Part shown: in pieces, positions 9,093 through 19,839 of the stretch
How the letters are laid out: every line of letters starts with the position of its first letter
How positions within the stretch are numbered: position 1 is the stretch's first letter
Assembly (NCBI GenBank): GCA_024274785.1
Contig: JAJSAM010000047.1
Span: 1-64,000, forward strand
DNA from: Planctomycetota bacterium
GTDB lineage: Bacteria; Planctomycetota; JAJSAM01
Direction: 5' to 3'
DNA: 64,000 nucleotides
Position numbers and translations under genes: made by a program
Notes under the pieces: model-generated
What the model was told of the DNA's origin: nothing
The model's database searches: none
The model's input: only the letters and a program-made list of their open reading frames with translations

Positions 9093-9608
9093 GTGAGACG
9101 CCTTCCCTGGCTCGCGATCGCGCTGATCGTCGCCGGCATCGACATGGCGACCAAGAGCGCCGTCTTCGCCTCTCTGAAACCCGGGGATACGTTGTGGATC
9201 TTCGGTGAGTGGTTCGGCTTCACCCAGGTCCTGAATCCGGGGATCACCGGGGGAATGCTGAAGGGGCTGCCGCCCTTCGCCCTCTCCGCCATGACCGGCG
9301 TCGCGGCCATCGGGATCGCGGTGTGGATTCTTCGCGGAAAGGACCTTTCGGGCCTGAATTGCCTGTGCCTCGCTCTCATCCTGGGGGGGGCTCTCGGCAA
9401 TCTGTATGATCGCGTCGTTTTCGACCGGGTGCGGGACTTCATCGACGTCTGGCCCGGTCTGGCCTGGCCTTCCCAGCGTAGCTGGCTCTACCACTGGCCC
9501 ACCTGGAACCTCGCTGATGCGGCAATCGTGGCGGGGGTGATCGGCCTGATGGTGAGTTCGTTCTTCTTCGCGAAGAGCGGGAAGGCCGTTTCGAGCGAGG
9601 CGAGGTAG
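9093..9608 (+). CDS. lspA: Lipoprotein signal peptidase II
   Basis: Inner-membrane aspartyl protease that removes signal peptides from diacylglyceryl-modified prolipoproteins. Four hydrophobic segments are visible. The catalytic dyad is D115 (VRDFIDVW) and D142 (NLADAAI), and the conserved GGALGNLYDR and an N-terminal IDMATK motif are present. The usual NxGAAF region reads NPGITGG. The best start is a GTG at 9093 with GGAGG 7 nt upstream, giving 171 residues; the track's start at 9057 lacks such a site. Its substrates in this window would include the lipoprotein-like gene at 23454 and probably the one at 55337. pyrD follows after 4 nt. Confidence 0.95.
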   Translation: MRRLPWLAIALIVAGIDMATKSAVFASLKPGDTLWIFGEWFGFTQVLNPGITGGMLKGLPPFALSAMTGVAAIGIAVWILRGKDLSGLNCLCLALILGGALGNLYDRVVFDRVRDFIDVWPGLAWPSQRSWLYHWPTWNLADAAIVAGVIGLMVSSFFFAKSGKAVSSEAR

Positions 9609-9612
9609 CCGA

Positions 9613-10539
9613 ATGGCCGGGGTCGACCTGGAAGTCAAGCTGGGGCGCCTTACTCTCAAGAACCCCGTGATGACCGCCTCGGGCACCTTCGGCGGCTCGG
9701 GCCGGGAGTTCGCACCCTATTTCGACCTCTCGGTCCTCGGCGCGGTGGTGGTCAAGACCATCACGCCCCGGCCACGCAAGGGCAACCCGCCGCCTCGCAC
9801 GCACGAGACCGCCGCGGGCCTCCTGAACTCCATCGGCCTGATGAATCCGGGATTCGAGGATTGGTGCGATGAGGTTCTGCCGCTGCTCTCCGAAGCCGGC
9901 ACCAACGTGGTGATCAATATCGCCGGAGAGACGCACGAAGAGTATTTCGAACTGGCGGCGCGGCTCGACGAACTGCCCGGCATCCATGCGGTGGAGGTCA
10001 ACATCTCGTGTCCGAACGTGGCGGAAGGCGGCGCCTGCCCGGCCCAGGACCCGAAAAAGACCGAGATGGTCATTCGCGGGGTGGTCGAGCGGACCAGGCT
10101 GCCGGTGATCGCCAAGCTCTCCCCGAACGTGGCGGATGTGACCGTGATCGCCCGGGCCGCGGAGGCCGCCGGCGCGGACGCGATCAGCCTGGTGAATACT
10201 TTCCTCGGCACCGCGGTGAAGTGGCGCGAGCGGCGACCGGTGTTCCGGAACGTCGTCGCCGGTCTCTCCGGGCCGGCTATCAAGCCGATGGCGCTCTGGC
10301 TGGTTCGCCGGGTGGCGGATGCGGTTTCTGTGCCGGTGATCGGCATCGGCGGCATAATGAATGCCGAGGACGTGATGGAATTCCTGCTCGTCGGAGCAAC
10401 GGCGGTGCAGGTGGGTACCGCGAACTTCGTCAATCCCACCGCCGCGGCGGATGCGGTCCGTGATCTGCCCGGGTTGCTCGCGGAGGTGGGGGCGGGGAGT
10501 GTCGTGGACTACGTCGGATCGCTCCGGATCGATCAGTGA
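9613..10539 (+). CDS. pyrD: Dihydroorotate dehydrogenase, class 1B-like catalytic subunit
   Basis: Oxidises dihydroorotate to orotate in pyrimidine synthesis, using FMN in a TIM barrel. Class 1 enzymes use a cysteine base, seen here in NISCPNV. The N-terminal NPVMTASGTFGG and the VIGIGGIMNAEDV phosphate-binding segment fit the 1B group. Class 1B normally works with the iron-sulfur/FAD subunit PyrK and NAD, but no pyrK lies nearby, so the partner is elsewhere or another acceptor is used. At 308 residues it is full length. It sits 4 nt after lspA and 12 nt before the response regulator, probably in one transcript. Confidence 0.95.
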   Translation: MAGVDLEVKLGRLTLKNPVMTASGTFGGSGREFAPYFDLSVLGAVVVKTITPRPRKGNPPPRTHETAAGLLNSIGLMNPGFEDWCDEVLPLLSEAGTNVVINIAGETHEEYFELAARLDELPGIHAVEVNISCPNVAEGGACPAQDPKKTEMVIRGVVERTRLPVIAKLSPNVADVTVIARAAEAAGADAISLVNTFLGTAVKWRERRPVFRNVVAGLSGPAIKPMALWLVRRVADAVSVPVIGIGGIMNAEDVMEFLLVGATAVQVGTANFVNPTAAADAVRDLPGLLAEVGAGSVVDYVGSLRIDQ

Positions 10540-10551
10540 GGATGGGCCCGA

Positions 10552-11373
10552 ATGGAGCTTGACTCAATCAGCGCGGAACTGGTCGAACACGCGCTCGGGC
10601 TGTATCTCGCCATCGCCTGGCCGGGAAGAGAAGAGGAGAAGTGCCCGGACATGAACATCGAGGGCCGGGGCGCAGCCGTCCTTTCCGGGTTTACGAACGA
10701 GAGCAAACGGGACGGGGACCGCCGGTACGTTCTGCGCCTCGGCAACTCCCGATACCCCCACATGAAGCTGGTGGTCGAGGAGTACCTGCTGCCCGGGGAG
10801 TACGTTTTCGAGGTCGATACCCACGATCAGCTCGACCTGAAGCCGGACTACCCCGATTATGAAGCCTGGCAGGTTCTGAAAGAGGCCAACCGGCAGATCA
10901 AGGCCGAGATCGAGCAGTGCTGGAGGGAAGAGAAAATCCCGACCTACGCGGATCTGGCGGAGAAGGCCACCAGGGTCGAGAGGACGAGTGGCGGCGTGCC
11001 CGGCGACGGCTGCAAGATCCTCGTGGTGGACGACGAACGGGAGATCGCCGACGCCGTGGCGACCCTGCTCATCACCGAGGGCTACGATGTGCTTCTCGCC
11101 CACGACGGGGAGCAGGCGGTCGGCACTGCCGTTCGCGAGCGTCCCGACCTCATCCTCATGGACTTCCAGATGCCGCGGCTGGACGGCGTGCAGGCCGCCA
11201 TCCGCATCCGCAAGACCCTGAAGAAGAGCGAATGCCGGATCCTCCTCGCCACCGCAGCGCTGATGGATCTCTCCGCGGTGGCCGAGGCCGACGGGTTCCT
11301 CCTGAAGCCCTATTCGAAAGAGATCCTCTTCTCCTTCATCCACGCTCTGCTGGGGCAGCGATCGGGCACGTAG
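10552..11373 (+). CDS. Receiver-domain protein with an unrecognised N-terminal domain
   Basis: The C-terminal part (about residues 155-273) is a CheY-like receiver. It has the acidic pair and phosphoacceptor Asp (ILVVDDE, LILMDFQMP), the switch Thr in LLATAAL and the conserved Lys in FLLKPYSK. The first 150 residues do not match a family I know. They are acidic, carry aromatic-rich beta-like stretches (KLVVEEYLLPGEYVFEVD) and then helices, and have no transmembrane segment or DNA-binding helix-turn-helix. The order (unknown domain before receiver, no output domain after) is unusual, so phosphorylation probably controls the N-terminal domain or a partner. No histidine kinase is in the window. 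It follows pyrD by 12 nt. Confidence 0.8.
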   Translation: MELDSISAELVEHALGLYLAIAWPGREEEKCPDMNIEGRGAAVLSGFTNESKRDGDRRYVLRLGNSRYPHMKLVVEEYLLPGEYVFEVDTHDQLDLKPDYPDYEAWQVLKEANRQIKAEIEQCWREEKIPTYADLAEKATRVERTSGGVPGDGCKILVVDDEREIADAVATLLITEGYDVLLAHDGEQAVGTAVRERPDLILMDFQMPRLDGVQAAIRIRKTLKKSECRILLATAALMDLSAVAEADGFLLKPYSKEILFSFIHALLGQRSGT

Positions 11374-11455
11374 GGGGCGCGGGCGGGCACGAAATCACGC
11401 CGGGGACTCCGATGCCCGTACCTCAGGTGGCCCTCTACTCGTATGGAGGGAAACT

Positions 11456-11483
11456 TTGACGCGGCAATCAACAGAGAGATAGT
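11456..11483 (+). promoter_or_regulatory. Possible secA promoter
   Basis: TTGACG (11456-11461), a 16-nt spacer and GATAGT (11478-11483) in the 137-nt gap before secA. The -35 matches consensus at five of six positions and the -10 at four. The start of transcription would be about 20 nt before the secA ATG. Confidence 0.5.
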
Positions 11484-11510
11484 GAACGGATTCCATTGTG
11501 GGGACTTCCG

Positions 11511-14135
<2,625 letters not shown>

Positions 14136-14182
14136 CCGTCATGCGCCGCGACCGCCCCTCAGATCGTTCGCAATGGTGAGAA

Positions 14183-15520
14183 ATGCGGGCTGAGCATCCG
14201 CGAAAGAGCAGGGCCTACATCCGGCTCCTGCAGTTCGTCTACAACCTGGTCTACCTGGTCATCCTGCTCCTGATCCTGCCGTTTCTCGTGTTCAAGCTCC
14301 TGACCAGCCCGAAGCACCGGGCCGGTCTGGTGCAGCGCATGGGGATCCTCGAGCCGTGGCCGTACCACGGGCCGCGGATCTGGATTCACGGGGTCTCGGT
14401 GGGGGAGGTGCTTGCCGCGAAGAGCCTCGTGGACGTGCTGGACCGCGAACTGCCAGACCATGAGGTGGTGATCTCCACGACGACGAAGACCGGCCAGCAG
14501 GTTGCGCGTGAGCACTATCCGGGCCGCCGCATTTTTTACTACCCGCTCGACTTCTCCTTCGCCACACGGCGGGTGCTTCGGCGGGTCCGGCCGGAGGCCG
14601 TGATCCTGATGGAACTCGAGATCTGGCCCAACTTCCTCCTCTCCACCTCGGCGGTGGACGTGCCGGTGCTCCTGGTGAACGGCCGGATTTCCGGACACTC
14701 CTTCCGCCGGTACAAGATCCTGCAGAGGGTCATTCCGGAACCGCTTGACCGGATCTTCCTCTATTGCGTTCAGACCCGGACCTACCGGGAGCGGTTCCTG
14801 GCGCTGGGGGTTTCCCCGGACCGGGTGCATGTCACCGGCACGATGAAATTCGACACCATCAACACCGAGGGAGTCGAGGAGGTGCGCCGGGAGGTTCGGG
14901 CCGGACTCGGCATCGCCGGGGACGAACGGGTTCTCCTCGCGGGTTCCACGCATCCGACCGAGGAGGAGACACTCTATGACATCTTCCTCTCCCTGGTCTC
15001 GGAGCACCCGGAGTACCGCCTGATCGTGGTACCCCGCCATCCGGAGCGATTGGCGGAGGCTGAGGCGATGTTCGTCCGGCGTCAGGCGCCGGTGGTTCGC
15101 AAGACGGCCCTCGGAAATCAGGACGCCGGTGACAGGAGACCGGTCATCCTTGTGGACACGATGGGGGAACTGGCGAAGATATATGCCGCCGCGGACATCG
15201 CTTTCGTGGGCGGAAGCCTGTTCCCGCACGGTGGGCAGAACATGATGGAGCCGGCCGGTCTGGGCCGCGCCGTTGTCTTTGGTCCGCATATCCAGAACTT
15301 CCAGGAATCAGTGGACATTCTCCTGGACGGAGACGCGGCGAAGATGGTGCGGGACGCTTCGGAGCTTGAGGAGGTTATTCTCTCGCTGGCGAATGACCCG
15401 GAGGCCGCCGAGGCGATGGGCGCGAGAGCTCGCAGGATTGTCATTGGACACAAGGGCGCCAGTGAGAGGATCATGGATCTGATCCGGCCTCACTTCACGT
15501 CGGTGCATGAGGCCGATTGA
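14183..15520 (+). CDS. waaA: 3-deoxy-D-manno-octulosonic acid (Kdo) transferase
   Basis: Inner-membrane-anchored glycosyltransferase (GT30) that adds Kdo from CMP-Kdo to lipid IV-A, the first inner-core step of LPS. It starts with one transmembrane anchor (YNLVYLVILLLILPFLVF). The GVSVGEV segment holds the catalytic Glu. STTTKTGQQVA, LMELEIWPN, GTMKFD, and the C-terminal VGGSLFPHGGQNMMEPAGLG nucleotide-sugar region follow. The 445 residues are typical. It shows that the organism makes LPS-type lipid A with Kdo. The gene lies between secA and ahcY on the same strand, with short gaps that allow co-transcription. Confidence 0.95.
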   Translation: MRAEHPRKSRAYIRLLQFVYNLVYLVILLLILPFLVFKLLTSPKHRAGLVQRMGILEPWPYHGPRIWIHGVSVGEVLAAKSLVDVLDRELPDHEVVISTTTKTGQQVAREHYPGRRIFYYPLDFSFATRRVLRRVRPEAVILMELEIWPNFLLSTSAVDVPVLLVNGRISGHSFRRYKILQRVIPEPLDRIFLYCVQTRTYRERFLALGVSPDRVHVTGTMKFDTINTEGVEEVRREVRAGLGIAGDERVLLAGSTHPTEEETLYDIFLSLVSEHPEYRLIVVPRHPERLAEAEAMFVRRQAPVVRKTALGNQDAGDRRPVILVDTMGELAKIYAAADIAFVGGSLFPHGGQNMMEPAGLGRAVVFGPHIQNFQESVDILLDGDAAKMVRDASELEEVILSLANDPEAAEAMGARARRIVIGHKGASERIMDLIRPHFTSVHEAD

Positions 15521-15542
15521 ACGCGGCAGGAAGAGAGGGACG

Positions 15543-16799
15543 ATGAGCGACTACAAGGTGAAGGACATTGCCCTGGCTGAACAGGGAGCGATGAAGCTGG
15601 ACTGGGCCAATGCCCATATGCCGGTGCTGTCGGAGCTTCGGAAGGAGTGGGAGGCGGAGAGGCCGCTCGCGGGAATGCGGATCGCCGGATGCCTCCACGT
15701 CACCAAGGAGACCGGCATTTTGATCCGGACCCTGAAGGCCGCCGGAGCCGAACTCTCCTGGTCGGGATGCAACCCCCTGTCCACGCAGGACGACGTGGCT
15801 GCGGCCCTGGCCGCCGAGGGGTTCAGCATGTACGCCTGGCACGGGATGAATACCGAGGAGTTCTACTGGTGCATCGACAAGACCGTGGAGTTCAAGCCGA
15901 CGCTGACTCTCGATGACGGCGCCGACCTGATCTTCAGGATCCACGATCAGCACCAGGACCTGATCCCCGGGATCATCGGTGGTAGCGAAGAGACCACCAC
16001 CGGCGTTCACCGCCTGCGGTCGATGGCCGCGGACGGGGCGCTTCAGTACCCGGTCATCGCGGTGAACGACTCCGAGACCAAGTGGGACTTCGACAACGTC
16101 TACGGCACCGGCCAGTCCTCCATCGACGGGATCCTCCGGGCGACCTCCGTACTGCTCGCCGGGAAGACTTTCGTCGTCGCGGGTTACGGGCACTGCGGCC
16201 GCGGCTGCGCGATGCGCGCCCGGGGCATGGGGTGCCGCGTGGTCGTGACCGAGATCAAGGCCACCGCCGCACTGAAGGCCCGCCTCGAGGGCTTCGAGGT
16301 CATGGAGATGGACGATGCCGCGAAGATCGGCGACATCTTCATCACCGCTACCGGGATGCGCGACGTTGTGACCGGCCGGCACTTCGAGAGCATGAAGGAC
16401 GGCGCGGTGGTCTGCAACACCGGCCATTACGATGTCGAACTCGCCCTGACCGATCTCGACGAGATCATGGACTCGAGGCGGGACATCCGGGACAACTGCG
16501 AAGAGGTCACCATGCCGGATGGGCGGCACATCTACGTGCTCGCCAAAGGGCGTCTCGTCAACCTCGCTGCGGCGGAGGGGCACCCCTCCGAGGTCATGGA
16601 TATGTCCTTTGCGAACCAGGTCAAGGCCATGATCCATCTGGCGAAGCAGGGGGAGGCCATGAACAACGAGGTCTATGTCCTGCCCGCGGAGATCGACGAG
16701 GAAATCGCCGGCATCAAGCTTCGCTCAATGGGATCGAAGCTGGACGTCCTGACGCCGGAGCAGATCGCCTACCGGGACGCCTATTCGGAGGGTACATAA
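15543..16799 (+). CDS. ahcY: Adenosylhomocysteinase
   Basis: Hydrolyses S-adenosylhomocysteine to adenosine and homocysteine, using tightly bound NAD, in the methylation cycle. Signatures are LHVTKETGIL near the N-terminus, the substrate region GGSEETTTGV, the catalytic NDSETKWDFDN with K180 and D184, and the NAD motif VVAGYGHCGRGCA near residue 212. At 418 residues it is of the shorter form without the roughly 40-residue insert found in some homologues. An ATG at 15543 with AGAGGG upstream is preferred over the track start at 15507, which overlaps waaA. It lies 22 nt after waaA. The next gene has its own promoter. Confidence 0.97.
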   Translation: MSDYKVKDIALAEQGAMKLDWANAHMPVLSELRKEWEAERPLAGMRIAGCLHVTKETGILIRTLKAAGAELSWSGCNPLSTQDDVAAALAAEGFSMYAWHGMNTEEFYWCIDKTVEFKPTLTLDDGADLIFRIHDQHQDLIPGIIGGSEETTTGVHRLRSMAADGALQYPVIAVNDSETKWDFDNVYGTGQSSIDGILRATSVLLAGKTFVVAGYGHCGRGCAMRARGMGCRVVVTEIKATAALKARLEGFEVMEMDDAAKIGDIFITATGMRDVVTGRHFESMKDGAVVCNTGHYDVELALTDLDEIMDSRRDIRDNCEEVTMPDGRHIYVLAKGRLVNLAAAEGHPSEVMDMSFANQVKAMIHLAKQGEAMNNEVYVLPAEIDEEIAGIKLRSMGSKLDVLTPEQIAYRDAYSEGT

Positions 16800-16826
16800 A
16801 TCCGCATGAAAACGGATCTTCCCGCG

Positions 16827-16855
16827 TTGACGCGGAGAAGAAGGATGGTTAGGAT
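16827..16855 (+). promoter_or_regulatory. Promoter of the prepilin-like gene
   Basis: TTGACG (16827-16832), a 17-nt spacer and TAGGAT (16850-16855). Transcription would begin near 16862 and give a leader of about 43 nt to the ATG at 16905, which supports that start over the track's 16806. Confidence 0.65.
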
Positions 16856-16904
16856 GCTCGCTCGGGCAATACTGATACAAAAGGATGCGGAGGAGCTTCG
16901 TAAA

Positions 16905-17549
16905 ATGCGAAGGGAACACGGTTTCACGCTGATCGAGATCCTCGTGGTGATCACGATTATCGCTGCGCTGGTCGGAATGGTGACGTTGGTGATTCCCAAG
17001 GGCAAGGAGGTGAAGGATCGTGTCACGTGCATGAACAACCTTCGCCAGATCGGCTCCCTGCTTGTCGCCTTGGATGCGGGGCCGGGCGTGAAGGAGTACA
17101 GCGGTGCCGCGTTCGTCCTCCAGGTCGCCGGCGACGTCAAGAACGAGGATCTCGACGTGTACGTCTGCCCGGGTGAGGGAGAGAACATGGACGACCCCAG
17201 GCCGTCCACGTCCGATCCCGAGTTCGTCGCGATGTACCGCGAGGAGATGAACCTCAAGTCCGGGAAGGTGGAGGATCGCTTCACGTCCTACGCCGGACCG
17301 AACTGGAAGGCTTTCCCGAAGTCCAAGGCCGGCAAGGCCAAGCAGGAAACCCGGCTGTGGGCCTGTGACAAGTGCCGCAACGGGGCTGCCTACCACGATG
17401 GGATCGTCGTTCTATACTCCAGTTCAAAGGTGGACTTCATCAAGTTGGAGAACCTGGAGGGGCACAGCGTCGACAAGGGCACCATCGACGTCGGCCCGGA
17501 CTCCGGGGACAAGCGGCTCGCGAAGATGATCTTCTTCCCGAACCAGTAG
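16905..17549 (+). CDS. Prepilin-like (type IV/type II pseudopilin) protein
   Basis: The N-terminus MRREHGFTLIEILVVITI is a type III signal. A short basic leader ending in Gly is cut by prepilin peptidase before Phe, followed by a hydrophobic helix with Glu at +5. The remaining 180 residues form a soluble domain with several Cys (VTCMNN, VYVCPGEG, WACDKC), probably a Cys-containing C-terminal head of the kind seen in Planctomycetes and Verrucomicrobia pseudopilins. The start at 16905 is set by GGAGGAG 9 nt upstream and the promoter at 16827. No other pilus or secretion genes lie nearby, so it may be an orphan secreted pseudopilin. A strong terminator follows, making this a single-gene unit. 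Confidence 0.8.
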   Translation: MRREHGFTLIEILVVITIIAALVGMVTLVIPKGKEVKDRVTCMNNLRQIGSLLVALDAGPGVKEYSGAAFVLQVAGDVKNEDLDVYVCPGEGENMDDPRPSTSDPEFVAMYREEMNLKSGKVEDRFTSYAGPNWKAFPKSKAGKAKQETRLWACDKCRNGAAYHDGIVVLYSSSKVDFIKLENLEGHSVDKGTIDVGPDSGDKRLAKMIFFPNQ

Positions 17550-17568
17550 ATCCTGACCGGAACACCGT

Positions 17569-17607
17569 AGCGGGCCGCTCCCTGGTGGGGCGGCCCGCTT
17601 CGTTTTC
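17569..17607 (+). terminator. Rho-independent terminator after the prepilin-like gene
   Basis: Perfect 10-bp stem AGCGGGCCGC/GCGGCCCGCT with an 11-nt loop (17569-17599), followed by TCGTTTTC. It is the clearest intrinsic terminator in the window. Confidence 0.8.
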
Positions 17608-17610
17608 ATA

Positions 17611-17697
17611 GGCTTCGGATGGTCGGCCGCGGTGCCGACCACCCCTACCCGGGGAGCAGGCTGCGGTGTGACTCGTCGAGACGGCGCTCGACCCTCC
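17611..17697. repeat. Family 1 element, head-to-head pair
   Basis: Two hairpins in opposite orientation: GGTCGGC-CGCGGT-GCCGACC at 17621-17640 preceded by ATAGGCTTCGGAT (a shortened lead block), and GTCGAG-ACGGCG-CTCGAC at 17675-17692 followed by CCTCC. It lies between the terminator and the rnfE leader. The rest of the 17698-17818 gap holds the rnfE SD and no clear promoter. Confidence 0.8.
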
Positions 17698-17818
17698 ATG
17701 GGCATGGTGCTGTCCACACTCGTCCTTCACCCCGTTCGCGTCCCCCTTTGCATTTTCTCGAATGCGGATCGAGCCCACCCTAGAATCGTCGCGGGCAATT
17801 CGCTCCGGAGATCCGTCC

Positions 17819-18421
17819 ATGTCCGAACCCCTTTCCAGGGAGTTCACGAAAGGCCTGTGGCGTGAAAACGGCCTGTTCGTGATGGCGCTAGGGCTCTGTC
17901 CGTCCCTGGCGGTGACCACCAGTGTGATGAACGGCCTCGTCATGGGGCTTTGCGTCACCTTCGTCCTCGTCGGCTCCAACCTGGTCGTGTCGCTGATCCG
18001 CAGCTTCACGCCGAAGGAGATCCGCATCCCGATCTTCATCGTGGTCATCGCGTCCTTCGTGACGCTGACCGAGATCGGCTTGAAGGGCCTCGATTACGAG
18101 CTGTACAGCAACTTCGGGATCTTCATTTCACTGATCGTGGTGAACTGCGTGATCCTCGGCCGCGCGGAGGCCTTCGCCAGCAAGAACGGCCCGTTGCGCT
18201 CGATCCTCGATGGTCTGGGCATCGGGATGGGCTTTGCCATCGCCCTCGTCATCGTCTCGTTCTTCCGGGAGGTGCTGGGTGCCGGTCAACTCTTCGGCAT
18301 GGATCTCGCGAAGGGCGCCTCTCCGGCGGCGGTCTTCATTCTCGCGCCCGGCGCCTTCCTGGTGGTGGGACTTCTCATGGGCCTCTTCAAGTACCGGAAG
18401 ATCATGAAGGGAGCGGCGTGA
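17819..18421 (+). CDS. rnfE: Rnf electron transport complex subunit E
   Basis: Integral membrane subunit of the Rnf complex, which couples ferredoxin:NAD oxidoreduction to ion movement. The 200-residue protein has six hydrophobic segments. GLCPSLAVT in the first, PKEIRIPIFIVVIAS, and NCVILGRAEAFA fit RnfE rather than the paralogous NqrD, which lacks the EIRIPI form. The start is the ATG at 17819 with GGAG 9 nt upstream; the track extends further in error. The stop overlaps the rnfA ATG (TGATG). No rnfB, C, D or G is in this window, so the pair is detached from the usual six-gene operon. Confidence 0.92.
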   Translation: MSEPLSREFTKGLWRENGLFVMALGLCPSLAVTTSVMNGLVMGLCVTFVLVGSNLVVSLIRSFTPKEIRIPIFIVVIASFVTLTEIGLKGLDYELYSNFGIFISLIVVNCVILGRAEAFASKNGPLRSILDGLGIGMGFAIALVIVSFFREVLGAGQLFGMDLAKGASPAAVFILAPGAFLVVGLLMGLFKYRKIMKGAA

Positions 18422-19062
18422 TGGATATCGCCCAACTCTTCACCATCGCGATCGGCGCCGTCTTCGTGAACAACTTCGTGCTCGCGAAGTTCCTCGGGCT
18501 GTGCCCGTTCATGGGAGTCTCGAAAAAGACCGACCAGGCGCTCGGGATGGGTTTTGCGGTCATCTTCGTGATGACGCTGGCCTCCTTCGTGACCTGGTTC
18601 GTGTTTCAGTACTTCCTGAAGGCCGGCGAAGCCAACGTCTTCTATCAGCTGGGTTTCATCGAGGTCACGACGGACCTCACCGACGTGCTGAAGACCCTGT
18701 CCTACATTCTGGTGATCGCCGCTCTGGTTCAGCTCGTGGAGATGGCCATGCGGAAGCTCACCCCGGCACTCTTCAAGTCGCTGGGTATCTTCCTGCCGCT
18801 CATTACCACCAACTGCGCCGTGCTCGGCGTCACCCTGATGAACACCACGGACAACCCGGCGGGAGGGTTCAATCTCCTCGAGTCGATCGTCTCCGGGTTC
18901 TTCTCCGGGGTGGGCTTTCTGCTGGTGATCGTGCTCATGTCCGGAGTCCGCGAGAGGCTCGAGCTTCTCCGCACCCCGGAGAGCCTGAAGGGACTGCCGA
19001 TCACCTTCATTTCGACTGCTTTGATGGCCCTTGCATTCATGGGCTTCGTGGGTATGATCTGA
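18421..19062 (+). CDS. rnfA: Rnf electron transport complex subunit A
   Basis: Partner of RnfE, and a membrane protein of about six transmembrane helices and 213 residues. Signatures are FVNNFVLAKFLGLCPFMGVSK near the N-terminus and LPLITTNCAVLGVTL in the middle. In Rnf/Nqr, the A and E subunits form a pseudo-symmetric pair, each with a conserved Cys (LGLCPF, TTNCAV here), reported to hold an iron-sulfur centre at their interface. The start overlaps the rnfE stop by 1 nt. The track hides it inside a longer ORF from 17950. A hairpin lies 34 nt after the stop. Confidence 0.93.
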   Translation: MDIAQLFTIAIGAVFVNNFVLAKFLGLCPFMGVSKKTDQALGMGFAVIFVMTLASFVTWFVFQYFLKAGEANVFYQLGFIEVTTDLTDVLKTLSYILVIAALVQLVEMAMRKLTPALFKSLGIFLPLITTNCAVLGVTLMNTTDNPAGGFNLLESIVSGFFSGVGFLLVIVLMSGVRERLELLRTPESLKGLPITFISTALMALAFMGFVGMI

Positions 19063-19095
19063 TCCTGCGGCGGTTTACGTCGCGTATACCGGGCG

Positions 19096-19114
19096 GCGCC
19101 CGATCGGGCGCTTT
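19096..19114 (+). terminator. Possible terminator after rnfA
   Basis: Perfect palindrome GCGCCCG-AT-CGGGCGC (19096-19111) followed by only three T. The stem is strong but the T-tract is weak, so it could also be a protein site. Confidence 0.45.
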
Positions 19115-19156
19115 AGGAAGACAGGTCCGTTACATCCGGATCCGGGAGGCGTCTTC

Positions 19157-19765
19157 ATGAAGACGGTCTTGATCGCGCTCTTGTGTCTCGCGCCATTCGT
19201 TGCCAGTGTCCAGGCCGAGGGTGACGGGGAGTACAAGCGCTGGAAGCTCGACATTACCTACGGGGCTCCTGATTTTGTCGTGCTCGAGGATGCTCTGGGG
19301 AACGTCCGCCTGTGCTGGTATCTCACCTACACCGTCACGAACAACACCGACGGCGAGGTACCCCTCGGCATCAGGATCGGCGCGGCAACGGATACCGGCA
19401 AGCAGTATCGCGACTCCATGGCGCCCCTGGCCGAGAAGGCCCTGAAGAAGAAGACGGGCAAGGAGTACAAGAACGCCCTGGCGATGGCGAAGGGCAGGAT
19501 CGCTCCGGGCAAGAAGATCGAGGCGGTCGCGCTCTTCGGCGAACTGGACCCGAACTGGGACTTGCTCACCATCCGCATCGCCGGCCTCTACGACACCGTC
19601 GATCAGGTGGACGGAAAGCTCTTCTTCGAGAAGAAGGTGATGGTGCTGACCTGGAGCCGCCCCGGGGACGAGTTCGGGGCCTCAGGCGACCCGATCACCT
19701 TCAAGAACAAGAGCTGGATGATCGAGGGCGAGCGCCGCGAGATCCCCCAGACCGAGAACAACTAA
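19157..19765 (+). CDS. Secreted protein of unknown function
   Basis: A 202-residue protein with a Sec signal peptide (MKTVLIALLCLAPFVASVQA, cut after VQA). The mature part starts EGDGEYKRWK and has beta-rich stretches (DFVVLEDALGNVRLCWYLTYTV) that look like an immunoglobulin-like or sandwich fold, then Lys-rich helices. There is no lipobox and no family I recognise. The start has GGGAGG 6 nt upstream. It is downstream of rnfA but separated by a possible terminator, and it converges on dnaE. Location is periplasmic or extracellular by inference. Confidence 0.7.
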   Translation: MKTVLIALLCLAPFVASVQAEGDGEYKRWKLDITYGAPDFVVLEDALGNVRLCWYLTYTVTNNTDGEVPLGIRIGAATDTGKQYRDSMAPLAEKALKKKTGKEYKNALAMAKGRIAPGKKIEAVALFGELDPNWDLLTIRIAGLYDTVDQVDGKLFFEKKVMVLTWSRPGDEFGASGDPITFKNKSWMIEGERREIPQTENN

Positions 19766-19793
19766 CCCGCTTTTCCCACCAGTGGAAAGGCTG

Positions 19794-19818
19794 CCGCATG
19801 GCGGAAGCCGCCATGTGG
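19794..19818. terminator. Hairpin between convergent genes (possible bidirectional terminator)
   Basis: CCGCATGGCGG-AAG-CCGCCATGTGG, an 11-bp stem with one G-T pair and a three-base loop, in the 74-nt gap between the secreted-protein gene and dnaE. It has no T-tract. Confidence 0.45.
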
Positions 19819-19839
19819 TGAAGCGGCCTGCGGCTCCGC

